Source of the DNA: Alitta virens
Taxonomy: Eukaryota > Annelida > Polychaeta > Phyllodocida > Nereididae
Length of the DNA: 64,000 bases
Direction of reading: 5' to 3'
Assembly (NCBI GenBank): GCA_932294295.1
Contig: OW028574.1
Span: forward strand, 12,286,215-12,350,214
The translations under genes and the position numbers were made by a program. Positions within the stretch are counted from its first letter, which is position 1; every line of letters begins with the position of its first letter. Under the pieces are notes generated by a model. The model was given only the letters and a program-made list of their open reading frames with translations, made no database searches and was not told where the DNA came from. Positions 51,749 to 63,241 of the stretch are shown here, piece after piece.

Positions 51749-52752
51749 AAACTTTCCATTTCCCTGGCCGTGTTGTATGTCAAAGTACTCTACAACAATT
51801 ATTATATATCTACATGTCTACATGTATATCTCTGTATTGAGAGCAACCTTGATTTTAAAAGTGCCTTAATTGTGATGTGGGCTTATCATTTAGGTTATTA
51901 GGCCTACTGACAAATTTGAACATTTTGGCAGATATTTTGTCCTCGTATAAGTGGTGGTCTGATGATCTAGGTAACTTCAAGGCAGGGTTCTTGAGTACAT
52001 AACAAAGTATTCGATATTGTAAAAAAGTCTTCGCTATAGCCGGGTTTCATTATAATGTTATGTGTGCTTTAGTGTAAACGATAGGCAAAATAAACGTTCC
52101 CGGACTATAAATTTGCTATAACCGGACTTTCTTTATAAGAATGCTCCTTAATAGAGTCATTATAAACGTATCTGGCTGCAGTTGTATGGCTCCCATGGTG
52201 ATGGGGAGGAGGGTGGGATGCAGCATGAGGATTTGACACTGATCATCCATCTTTCCCCTTGTTCACCTGACACAAGCTGCAGCAGCATCTTTGTCTTGAC
52301 TGGCAGGCATCCCCCATCTCCCCAAGTAAGCAAATGCTCTAAGCAATGCTCTGTCCCATCTCCACACCAAATACGAAGGATTACCCCATCCCAACATAAT
52401 CACCTCACTTGGCTCCATGTCACGTTGCGACAAACTGACAATGTTTGAAACAAATTGAAGCAGGAGTTTTACCCTTGTAAGACAAACAGCAGCAGATTGC
52501 AGAGCAAAGAATCATGATGGGCAAGTTTCAAAAGATGGTTGCAAACTCCAACAAGCCTCAAAAAGCTCTTGCAGTGAGATAATGGAGGACCTACAGGATC
52601 CCCATTGTCACCTTACATTTTAATGTAATTTAGTCTTGACAGAAAACCACTTGTTAAGAATGATCTTGTTGTAGTTATATGTGACTAAGTGATTGTAATG
52701 GGAACCCATGATGGTCATTCAATGTCATTTCCTAATTTGTCCTACAATGTAC

Positions 52753-52761
52753 CTATTGAAC
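52753..52761. repeat. Target-site duplication, left copy
   Basis: CTATTGAAC abuts the left end of the foldback element and is repeated exactly at 53998-54006. Confidence 0.88.
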
Positions 52762-53997
52762 AGTCAGCTACCTGGCGCTGGCTACTTGGCATTTACTTGA
52801 GTGGCCTTGAAGATAGCTACTTGGCGCTGGCTACTTGGGGTTTACTTGAACTTGTCATATGTTAAGAAAATTTCATTTCACTTCATTAATGCAGTAAACC
52901 CTATCTATCTACTTGAGAAAAATCAGCCAAAAGTTGGTTTTCGGCCAACAGCCAACCGACCAACCGACCTACCAAAACTACTTCTAAGGACCCCAGAAAC
53001 CATAATCAAGCATTAGAAGGAAGTTTCATTGCTTCATTTTTGCATACAAGCCCATTTACTTGAGAAAAATTCCATTTACTTGACCGAAAGTTGGTTTTCC
53101 GCCGACAGCCAACCAACCAACCAACCTACCAAAACTAATTCTAAGGACCCCAGAAACAATATTCAAGCATTAGAACTAAGTTTATTTGCTTCATTTTTGC
53201 ATACAAGCCCATTTACTTGAAAAAAAATTCCATTTACTTGGCCGAAAGTTGGTTTTTGGCCGACAGCCAACCGACCAACCGACCTACCAAAACTAGTTTT
53301 AAGGACCCCAGAAACAATAATCAAGCATTAGAACTAAGTTTATTTGCTTCATTTTTGCATACAAGCCCATTTACTTGAAAAAAAGTTCCATTTACTTGGC
53401 CGAAAGTTGGTCGGTTGGCTCTCGGCCGAAAACCAACTTTCGGTCAAGTAAATGGAATTTTTCTCAAGTAAATGATCTTGTATGCAAAAATGAAGCAATG
53501 AAACTTAGTTCTAACGCTTGAATATTGTTTCTGTGGTCCTTAGAATTAGTTTTGGTAGGTTGGTGGGTCGGTTGGCTGTCGACCGAAAACCAACTTTCGG
53601 TCAAGTAAATGGAATTTTTCTCAAATAAATGGGCTTGTATGCAAAAATGAAGCAATGAAACTTCGTTCTAATGCTTGATTATGGTTTCTGGGGTCCTTAG
53701 AATTAGTTTTGGTAGGTCGGTTGGTCGGTTGGCTGTTGGCTGAAAACCAATTTTCGGCCAATTTTTCTCAAGTAGATAGGGTTTAATGCAATAATGAAGT
53801 GAAATGAAATTTACTGTGGCTGCTTTATAATTTCTTAACATATGACAAGTTCAAGTAAACGCCAAGTAGCCAGCGCCAAGTAGCTATCTTCAAGGCCACT
53901 CAAGTAAATGCCAAGTAGCCAGCGCCAGGTAGCTGACTTCAAGATATTTCAAGTAAATGCCAAGTAGCCAGTGCCAGGTAGCTGACTTCACAGATCT
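52762..53997. mobile_element. Foldback (FB/Tu-like) transposon with 9-bp target duplication
   Basis: The element is almost wholly an inverted repeat. The left arm (52762 to about 53400) starts AGTCAGCTACCTGGCGCTGG; the right arm (about 53425-53997) reads back the same words in reverse complement. The centre is near 53400-53425 (AAAGTTGG...CCAACTTT). Each arm contains tandem units of about 157 bp (GCATACAAGCCCATTTACTT starts near 53042, 53201 and 53357; mirror copies near 53480 and 53640). CTATTGAAC occurs directly outside both ends (52753-52761 and 53998-54006), a perfect 9-bp target duplication. Drosophila FB elements make 9-bp duplications and sea-urchin Tu elements have the same foldback form. 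No transposase is encoded. Confidence 0.92.
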
Positions 53998-54006
53998 CTA
54001 TTGAAC
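53998..54006. repeat. Target-site duplication, right copy
   Basis: CTATTGAAC abuts the right end of the foldback element, identical to 52753-52761. Confidence 0.88.
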
Positions 54007-54339
54007 TACAATAAAACATTGCCTAGAGGTGAATCTAAATTATGGCTTCATTGTTTAGGCTTTCTCAGCCATATCTAGATATTTGCCAGTATGATTACTT
54101 CGGAGACTATATACAGATTCACACTGCTTGGCACAGAACAAAAATGACAAAGGGGTGATATGGTAAGAGAGCTAGGATAAAAGAGGTTATTTATTACAGA
54201 TATACTGTAAAAGGACCTCTCATACAGAAGTCTATATAAAATACTTATTGGTACGGTATACTTGGATAAAAGTGATCTTATTCAAGTGTAACTGTACTTC
54301 TTGGAAACAGAACCAACGGGAAAATGTCTCTCGACTAAT

Positions 54340-54760
54340 ATTAATTCCTACTGGCTGCGGTAATACAGGGACACTAAGTAATAGAGTCAGATGCAGTGCC
54401 CTTGAGGTACTCCTGTTACTCGTGGGCGTACAAGGAATGCCAAATGGCGGGGTCAAGGTCATTCACGTCGTGTTCTCGCAGTCAGTCGTGAAATGGCGAG
54501 AGCCATAGTGGTGTTTTTGCAGGCGACAGAGTGAGAGTGGCAATCAGCACTTCCGTCCGGCCCTTGTAGGTTGGTCTGCTGGATCGGAGTCGATGTGTCA
54601 AGCAACTCGGCAGTCTAGCAATGTGCCAGGGTCCAGTGGACCAATGTGCCAATGAACCAATGTGCCAATGGACCAATGGGCGGCACTCAATTCCCCTCGT
54701 ATATTGTCCCCGGAATAGCCCTGCCAGGCAATATCGATGGGTGGGACCTCAATCAGGTCC
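54340..54760. promoter_or_regulatory. CpG-enriched segment, possible promoter
   Basis: CpG dinucleotides are dense here compared with the flanks (for example CACGTCGTGTTCTCGCA and CTTCCGTCCGG). A short tandem of CAATGTGCCAATGRACCAAT words lies at about 54615-54680. It could be the promoter of the PALS1 transcript that uses the exon at 49598, 5 kb downstream on the minus strand, or a CpG-rich repeat. No exon was resolved. Confidence 0.3.
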
Positions 54761-55530
54761 TGTCGTTCGGAAGCAAAGAACCTCCGCCAATGTTTGATGT
54801 CTTAACTTACTTGTCGGCAAACAGCTGCTATAGCAATACATCTAAAAGCTGAAATAGGACACCGAAGTGTAGTACTGTTGATATATGCTTGAAATATTAG
54901 AATGGTGGGACCTTGGATAAATTAGCGAGTGGACTCTTTGGTAAGCTGTTTTAAAGCCAAGCTTTATTTATTGCTTACTATATAAAAGATAAAATAGTAC
55001 TGTTGACCTATTATACTACTGAACTAACACTCTAAAGTTTGAAAGTGACCATTTTTGTATTATAGATAAGTTAGATTGTATTTCATGACTATAAGGTTTC
55101 GAATGTCACCCAAGCTGCAGCAAAGGGTCACTTTATCTACAACCTCTAGGCCCTTGCTGACAGCCTGTGAGCTCACACATGGTTGCCTCTGATCCCTTGT
55201 CACTTCACGTTGCCATGGTTTTCAGTTCACTGCTCTCTGACCTCCAGATGGATGACCTTCAAATCGTGTTGCTATGGTGACTTTATGGTGACGTCATTGG
55301 ACATATTAGATCAATGAAAATGTTTACAAATTCTAATTTTATTAATTTTTTTTATGTTTTTGTAGAGAAATAACACAATTTTAGAGATATAACTTTTTTT
55401 TGTAGAGCTATTACACAATAGGGTTTCGAATGGTGCCTCAAACTGACTCTTGGTCACTGCATATGAGATACCGTGTGCAGTATTACTGATATAACAACTA
55501 CTTCTGTAGATGTAGTTTTAGATAGACTTA

Positions 55531-56144
55531 AGCCCCCTTCACACATAGCTGGTTCAGACGCTGGATTGTCCAGGAGTATAACTCTGACAAATTCCGGGTA
55601 ATGGCGTGTAGACCTCGTGTTTATTTCCAGCATTGTCCGGGGCGATCCATGACCACTGTGGGACTCCGGGAAAAAATTTAACATGTTAAATTTTTCATGC
55701 CAGAGGTCCCAGAGTAATTTAATCCGTGTTGATCCGTGTAGACTCCCAGTAGACTCTGCCAATCTACGGGAATCTCCGTATTGACTCCGGCATACTTCGT
55801 GGTATCTCCGGCTACGTCCGGCGTCAACCGGGCATGAATATTTCGCCGCCATTAACGTCGGAGAGTACAAGGAACAACACGGTTCCACACAAATGAACAC
55901 AGTGTAAAGACCGGTTATATCCGCGAAGGCACTGTGTAAAATCCAGTTCACTCCGCACTCTTCCGGGACAGTCGTGTTAAATCCGTGTTGCTCCTTGTTG
56001 ACATCGTATTGCCATCGTGTACACACCGCCAAACTTTTTTCTTTTTTGTTGACATTTTCAGCTCTTTGATCCCGGAACCCCCCGGAGTGAAAGAAATTTT
56101 ACTCCGGGACACTCTGGCTGATCCGGCTATGTGTGAAGAGCCCT
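55531..56144. mobile_element. Harbinger-like MITE with TTA target duplication
   Basis: Terminal inverted repeats: left AGCCCCCTTCACACATAGCT, and right end reverse-complemented AGGGCTCTTCACACATAGCC, both continuing GG-TCAG. TTA flanks both ends (55528-55530 and 56145-56147), the 3-bp duplication typical of PIF/Harbinger. The 614-bp interior is CpG-rich with many CCG and CCGTGT words. The 192-codon minus-strand frame inside it (55454-56032) runs beyond the left end and resembles no transposase, so it is probably chance. The superfamily call rests on TSD length and sequence. Confidence 0.75.
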
Positions 56145-56178
56145 TTAGTGAGTAGAGCTATAGATATATTTGACATGT

Positions 56179-56324
56179 ATACATGGCCAAATGTGCCACA
56201 TGCGTTTTCCATGCATTTGGATAAACGCAAGGTTTTTGCCTGATAATATTTAGGCAAAAACCATGCGTTTCCATGCGTTTATCCTTTTCATGGAAAACGC
56301 ACGTGGCGCATTTGGCCATGTATG
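56179..56324. mobile_element. Hairpin element (about 146-bp near-perfect inverted repeat)
   Basis: ATACATGGCCAAATGTGCCA at the left and GGCGCATTTGGCCATGTATG at the right are arms of a hairpin that continues through GCGTTTTCCATG and ATAAACGCA to a loop near 56246. The loop is flanked by GGTTTTTGCCT and AGGCAAAAACC. It is a self-complementary MITE with no coding content, 35 bp from the preceding MITE. Confidence 0.85.
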
Positions 56325-59300
56325 TATCTTTTCTGATATGAAAAAGTGTTAACTACACATAATAAACTTAAGATTCCAAATAAACACAACATTTGGGATC
56401 AATTGATGTCCTGCTACTAAGATCACTTATATATGAAACCCTGGATGGTCTGAACTCAAAGGTCCACCTATATAAGTGGCAAATAGGCCTCAGTGCATCG
56501 TTTCTGTGAACAAATCAAAACAGGAGATGAGGAGATCTTTAAAGGCCTTTGATTTTCTTGAAACCTTTCAAAGCAAAACGAAAGAGGAAATTGGTTTGGC
56601 AGGCTACGGCGTTTGCTGAGACCAGCCTTGGAAGAGATGGCCTATTATGGGGGATCAAAAGAAGACATAGATCCACAGGAAATAAAGGATAGGACCTTAG
56701 TGTTCATCCTTTAATTTCAGCCTTAGATCTCTCTTGATTGTCACACCAAGGTCATGGGAGTTTCGAAAAAAGACTTCCATGGTCAACTTGTGTAAAACAC
56801 GCATTAAGAGTATTAAGACAGATTTGCCATGGCCTTCTTCTCATGGTGAAATTAATTGAACCACCTGAGCTGCATTTCCCAAAGGCAATCTCCAATTTGT
56901 GGCTGATGAATTGCTTCACTTGTTTCCTGTCATCCAAGCATTCCTATTCATCTGAGCAAGGCCATTAATGAAATTATTTAAAAAAGTTCAAGCATGAATA
57001 GATACAGCCAGGTAATGTGCTTATGTGGTGTCCAATTAGTAATGCTCTATGCCATGGGCTACTTTTACAGGTGCACTCTTGGCCTTGGTTGTCAATCATA
57101 AAATAATTTTAAATAGATGGATTATCAGTTTGCTTAAACCTGTAATACCCATGACAGTTGAAAGGTGACAAATACCTTCTTCAATTTGACAAGGATAGTA
57201 TACAGGCCTCTAAAGCTCGTTTTGCCACCATCAAGGGTTGATCAGTGAGGTGGTCATTGGACACATTTCACTTGTGCATGGATGTTTAAAATATCATTCA
57301 TGATATATTTGACAACATATATTGGAACCCCGGTTTGAACATCTGACCCATCTTACCGAAAGAATTCGCCTTTTTAACACCTCATTGATGTTAAAACACT
57401 TTTATAGACTCAAGAGTGGTTAGGTGTATGTGCAGTGTACATTTAATTCTCACCTCTAAGCAAGCCTGTTGATGTCATGGGAATCCCCCTTGGGAGAAAC
57501 CAATCAACTTGTGTTTCATATTGCGGAAACTGATCCCAGCAGAGCTTGAGGCAAAGTGACAATTCAATTTGTGTGGAGTGCACAGTAATCAAAGGAGAGG
57601 ATAGCAAGAAGAGGAAACCGTCTCAGACAGCACTGAGGTGAGAAAGACTCAATTGGTCCTTCCAATCCATCAATCTGTATCAAACAGCCATGAAATGTGA
57701 TAGGGTCGGGCGGGCAGTGTAGGCCTATGGGGAACATTGTCAAGTTTATCACAAATTTTGGTGAGCATGGATGAGCTTTTGTCACTATAGATAGATATTT
57801 TTAAAACAAATATATTATTGCTGGGCTGGATTTTTACTTTTATTTCTGACTATCCTTTATAAAGATAAATTTAATACACACTGGGATTCGATTATATTAG
57901 TAGCAAAAGTGTTGCATGAAGACATCATTGCAAAAAGCTATTTGATAAAACCCCTGAAAATTGTTTTAAATTGATTTGACAGAATTTGAAACCACATTTG
58001 CAAGGCAAACCTTGAAAAGTGACAAGACGTCAATTAATCAAATACTCCCAAACCCTGAGGAATGCATGTCGGAGATAAAATTAATGACAACAAGGACCCT
58101 TTCATTTGAAGATGAAGCAAATTGGAAAATTCAACTGGATTCGACCTGACACTTGTTTTGTTTTGATCATTGGAGTGATCAGTTTCAGGGTTTTCTGAAC
58201 TGAAATTTTGAATAAATTCAGATGTCAAAAAGAGACCATGACATGCAGCAAGTAATCAAGTGGTTAAGGCATCAATCTGGTTATATTAATTAGCAACTAT
58301 AGTCTATAGAACTTGCGTCAGTGGGCTGCACTGGTCTAATCACATTCCCAACTGAATATTACAAGATGTTATTTTCTGTAGTTCTACCGTCCTATGTGGA
58401 ATGAAGAACTGTATTTGTTCCGTCTGACTGTATGAATGCATGATGAGCTTCAGCCCCACTCCTGGGCCCTGCTTCCATTTTGTTCCTGCCCAGTCATCAT
58501 GGCTTCATTTCCGGTTCCTTGTGTCAGCCATGGACCACGCAGGACCCACGTGGCCTGGGAAGGTTAATCGTGTCTGCCTGTCACCCTCTGTGACACAAGT
58601 TATCCAGCTGACTAGCTCTGCAGCCCCCGAGGTCAGATGGCGCTGTTGTCCCGCCAAGGGTCTTCATATACTGCATGTGTAACATGAGCGATAATAAAGG
58701 GACTTGTTCCGGATATTGGATACAGGCATCTAGTGTCGTGATGTAAATGACTGCACCTAAGTTAAGTTACTTGCAGCTGCCTGCTTACTTAATTCGTGTC
58801 CTTGCTTGTCTGTTTTGTTGTTTACTTGAATAGCTAACTGTTAGGTTAATTAAGTTACTCCCTTTATCGCCCACCTATCTTGCTTTCGCAATTAAAGCTG
58901 TCCCAATAGTCTTATCGTCTGAGTAGGGGTTGGTTTGATTGATTCAGAGGCCATTTTATTCACTTGGGAGAGGTTTAACTCTCAGGTATTTTATTGAGCC
59001 GTAAACAAACCGTAAGTGGTGGGTCAGACCTTTTTGTGGCTGGACCTGAGTAGAACAATGGGTTGTCCTTGGTCATGAGGGATAAACAGCATTGGGGGAT
59101 GAGATATTGTCTCATAAAGCTGAACCTTGGCTCTCTAGAGTATGCCATGAGACCCCAGGGCCAGCCCAGCTTAGTGGTTTCACTGAAAACAAGTTCTTTA
59201 TTGTTCTTTTTCTTCCTTGATACATTGTCTTCTTAACTAGAACTGCAAGCGTGGGAGTAGAGTGTCAATGAGGATGGAGCACTCGGCTCACAACTCCAGT

Positions 59301-60641
59301 AATGGGGTCCTGCCTCCCTGCATGTCTGCCACTTAATGACTTTCTCTAATATTCTCCCTGGTCTCTGGCCATTTATCCAAAATATCATCAATTTTGCAAA
59401 ATGAGGGACTCAGTTCGTAGTGCAGAACTAGAAGGGCCAAAGGGCCACTTCATTTTGCTCAGAAACAAAACCCTCTCAGACTGTCAACCATGGCACTTAG
59501 TGTGCCTGACTTTGTTTCAGTTTGCTGAAGTATCAGAGGTAGTGAACATAAACTCCTAATCCTATTTAATTTGAATATTCTCCTTTCTTTGCATAACTGG
59601 TGAACGTCACCAGAGCGAAGGATCTGATAGAATTCAAGGGGTGCGGGCCGTGCAGCAAGTCTAGTTGGGAAGCAAGCAACTAAACAGTGTATATAATAAT
59701 AACAATAAGACCTATGCCTAATTAAACAGTACATCAGAATATTATAAAAGTTGTTTTGTTGGCTGCTAAAAGAATTTAGCAACCAATTTGCTTATGTTAA
59801 CAAAATCGCTCAAACGCCTCACGCTAAAGCACTGACATTTAAAAGGTATAAGCGTCTGATATTCAGACTATATTTTCTTGCAGTTGAACCTCATTATGAG
59901 GCATTTCCTCTCGTTTATATAATGGACCTCAGAATTTGCGGCCAATGAATCGAATATTTGACCTTGCAAAACATACTAGTGGGCTAGTCATAAATATATC
60001 TGTAAATATTTGCTTTAATAAATCAAAAGTTTAGTTAACTGTCACTATTATATACTCACAGAGGATCAAACACAGTTTATGTTAAGCTCCTATCAGGAAT
60101 ATTGATTTCTCTTCACAATCCATCACAGAATAAGGCAGCAATCTATCCAATGCAACCGACACATTGACCTCTTAATCTCAGCCTAAATCTTGGGAATCTA
60201 CATTTATGATTAATGGGTCTGCAGTAACAACCCTTCCCTGGTGTCTCTTTTGCGGCCATCTTGTCTTTGTGGTTTCAGCCTTGTTTTCAGCAAGTGACAA
60301 TCGTTCCCACGGCGACCATTATTTTCCTGTGAGGAACTTCTCAACAAAGACGTTCCTGCTTCTCTGCAGTAAACAAGAAACGCACAGAAGTGGGCAGGTT
60401 GGCCCTACTCCCAACTGGGCAATTTGTCTGTGGGCATTTGCTGAGCATGTCACATTTTTGTAGCATAACTTTTGGCAGGTGATGTATTTTTTCTCTGTTG
60501 TTACTCTACTTCCTGTTGCAAGGAAATTAATATGTCAAGGGAAAGAAATGTCCTGATTTGTCGATGAAATGTTACTTGGCTATAAAAATGTCAAAAAATT
60601 GCTAACATGTGAAGGTGATCATGCAGTTTAGAAGGTTCGAG

Positions 60642-60746
60642 ATGGCTGAGATGACTGCAAATATGGCTGAGATGACTGCAATCATGGCTGAGATGACTGC
60701 AATCATGGCTGAGATGACTGCAATCATGGCTGAGAGGACTGCAATC
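60642..60746 (+). repeat. Five-unit 21-bp tandem repeat
   Basis: Unit ATGGCTGAGATGACTGCAAT plus one base, repeated five times with few changes. Because 21 is a multiple of three it stays open (MAEMTAI repeated), but no start, stop or splice context suggests a gene. Confidence 0.9.
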
Positions 60747-60867
60747 ACTATGATGTAATATATCTATCAGACACGTTCACATAATTGTAATTTGTCCATT
60801 CCAGATTACGTTGACGAGAAAAATCTTTATTAATGGATAACCAAAAACTGACGAAACTTCATTGGCA

Positions 60868-60917
60868 GATATATGGTCAAGCTATGAAAAGTGGACCTTG
60901 AGCAATTCAGACTGCAG
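60868..60917 (+). repeat. Dispersed 50-bp segment, copy 1
   Basis: CAAGCTATGAAAAGTGGACC, then TTG-GCAATTCAGACTGCAGAG, matches 62702-62751 with few differences. Flanking similarity fades quickly. Probably the end of an interspersed repeat. Confidence 0.75.
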
Positions 60918-61539
60918 AGCTCAACCACTGAAGTGCACAGAGCTGATGAGTGTTGCTGTGGACCTGCTTTATTTGCTGTATATACAAGTACTTACAAGTT
61001 GCTTTTGGCCTTCACAGCATCCGGAGCAACAGACTTGCTGCGGAGGCTGGAGGAGCATCAATTGAGATGCGGGTCATGGGTGGATCTTCCATTTACAAGT
61101 GTATAAGAGCATCCTCAGAGGCAGATTGTTGTTTCACTGACATCGAATCTCTCCGTGCAGCATATCCAATGGTTCCCTATTGCTACGTGTGCTGTATTTC
61201 CTCAGTATTAGGAGGAGTCCAGGCTGCATCAATGACCAACTAACAGAGGCTGATGAAATGATGAGATGATAAGATTCAGCATCCATTAGTGCTGATAATT
61301 TACATCATTGATAAGATATTTCTCTTGCCTCGGGAACGGAGTACCTTTTGGACCCGTTTATAACAAGCACGCTTACAACGATAGTCCAGTGGACCGGTAA
61401 AAATGTTTCACACTTTTATGGTTTCGAACATAACAAAACCTAGCTATAACGACCACTTTTTAAAATTCCCAATTGTTCTTTATAACTAAAAACAGGTCCT
61501 ACTGGGCTAAAACGAAATTTCAGTTGAGATTTGCATGTA

Positions 61540-61650
61540 GCATCTGTAAATGTTAAATAGTGCCCAGGCTGGCAGTGGTACCCAGGACCATCAGTGGAGC
61601 CCAGCAGCACCTTAACCACTAAACCAACATGTTTTGGTTGCCAGTTTGCA
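61540..61650 (-). mobile_element. Probable tRNA-SINE head (decayed)
   Basis: Read on the minus strand, TGGTTTAGTGG (61626-61616) exactly fits the pol III A-box consensus and is followed by TTAAGGTGCTGCTGGGCTCC as in a tRNA D-arm. The B box is degenerate. Confidence 0.5.
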
Positions 61651-62701
61651 GAGCAGCAACCCTCTGCTACCAATCAGCATCTTATATCATGGATGCACAG
61701 ACAGATGAGGGATTCAGCAGCAGACCCATGCATGTCTAGTCATTGATGCGGAAAATCAAGCATCTCTCTGGGATGCTGACTTGAAGCCCCATCCGCAGCT
61801 GTAGCATCTGGTGAATCATGTTTATAAGTGTTATGGTTTTTGCTGCTTGTGATAAAATTTTCAAAGCTTTTTCAAGGAATGGATTTATTGACAAAAAGAT
61901 TGAATTTTGGATTGAATTTAATTTTTTTAAATGTAATACTCAATTTATGATTTATATTTTACTTTTATTGGACCCAGAATGCGATTCATCCTTATGATTA
62001 AGCCTTACCTAATACCTCTTCTCATAATATGTTTACCAAACAAACGCATCAGGCAACATAACGTGCTTGGTTGAGGTAATAAACACTACCAAGCTATGAC
62101 CAAGGTATGATACATTGCTCATCAGTCTTAAGGTATGAAAGTGACAGGCTTATGAAAAGACTAATATAGAAGATAGGCTACAGCAAGGTCAGGTAGCTTG
62201 TCCAATTATTCTGTCATCATTGCGTCATATCCATCATTCGCAGCATCCTTTCATGATGCTGGGTATAGGACTGACTTGGTTTACAAAACACACATATGTT
62301 TGAATAGGTCCAAAAATAATTTTTACTAAGTCCTTTTAGCCAAATTCATAGAGTGGAAACTTCAGATGACGTCATGTGAGTCTAGCTGGACTCTTATTGG
62401 TTGAGGGTTTTCTTGAACGAATGAGAGTCCTGGATTCCCATAAGTGCATCTGGAGTTAAGCTTCCAAGACATCGGTTTCCAACTTTATGAATTTGGCTCA
62501 AAGCCATTTGAATGTGTCTAGTACAGAATGAATTTCTTCAGCTTTACCTTTTCAAGGTACTCAGCCTTCGCCAATTAAATGCCACATTTTTTTTTTCTTT
62601 TTTTCCTCTAAAATTCAGAAGTTATGGGCAGACATGTGTCCAAAAGTTTTGGTCAGAGTGGTTCATGGTCATTCAAGAAAATACATTTATGGTTCTTTAT
62701 G

Positions 62702-62751
62702 GGCAAGCTATGAAAAGTGGACCTTGGGCAATTCAGACTGCAGAGTGTCTA
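62702..62751 (+). repeat. Dispersed 50-bp segment, copy 2
   Basis: Same-orientation partner of 60868-60917, 1.8 kb away. Confidence 0.75.
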
Positions 62752-63124
62752 CTCCATAATGCAGCAACTGATATGCTTAAAAATACTGTGATTGACAATC
62801 ATACAGTAATTTGAAAACTGACATTTATAATATTATGAACAATAATTCAATACGTGAATTTCTAATATGTGGATTTTTAACGTTGAGCATGATATTCAGG
62901 ATGGTACGTATCAGTGAAAGTACTCTTTTACTTTTGGTTCACCATCATTGGTTTGCACTATATGTAATGTAAGACCGCAATCATTAATAAACTATCTGAA
63001 TCTGAATCTTGTGGCAGTGCACACAAAACAGAAAGCATCCGATTTACAGTGTAAATATATGTAACACAATGCTTAATTCTCACTGTGGAACTGCATAGCA
63101 TACACCACACAACATCCATCTCAC

Positions 63125-63241
63125 CGTAGAGCTTAGTGTTGCCTTCAAGGGTATTAACCACCAGTATTGCGTAACCCGGGAGGTCCATTTTTCATCCAGC
63201 TGGTCAAGCACTAATCTGCGGCCATTTGGGGTAAAAAATGG
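63125..63241 (-). CDS. Alternative first coding exon, paralogue of PALS1 exon 1
   Basis: The exon runs from a good acceptor (TTTTCTTTTTCAG, first exonic base 63241) to the donor TACG|GTGAG at 63125. It holds 53 bases of 5' untranslated sequence and then ATG 63188. The peptide MDLPGYAILVVNTLEGNTKL plus Tyr matches exon 1 at 49598 ([20 protein letters not shown] plus Leu-Tyr) at 13 of 22 positions, and both exons leave phase 1. It can therefore splice into exon 2 at 49317 and supply the first strand of the same PDZ domain. No paralogous second exon was seen between 49.7 and 63.1 kb, which favours an alternative start exon of the same gene. A stranded exon of a decayed paralogue remains possible. 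Confidence 0.65.

Larger units (their letters stand above)
49666..63124. other. Gene-free stretch: probable 5' intron or upstream DNA of PALS1
   Basis: No convincing coding exon was found. The interval holds a pentanucleotide satellite (51.6 kb), the foldback element (52.76-54.0 kb), CpG-rich DNA (54.34-54.76 kb), a Harbinger-like MITE (55.53-56.14 kb), a hairpin element (56.2 kb), a 21-bp tandem array (60.64 kb), a duplicated 50-bp segment and a SINE remnant. If the exon at 63125 is used, all of this is intron. Confidence 0.6.

Noticed and set aside
51473..51901. 142-codon frame with SYLIL repeats
   Set aside because: It is produced by the 5-bp/10-bp satellite, which stays open in more than one frame.
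55454..56032. 192-codon minus-strand open frame
   Set aside because: It lies mostly inside the CpG-rich Harbinger-like MITE, crosses the element's left boundary, and has no resemblance to a transposase or other family.
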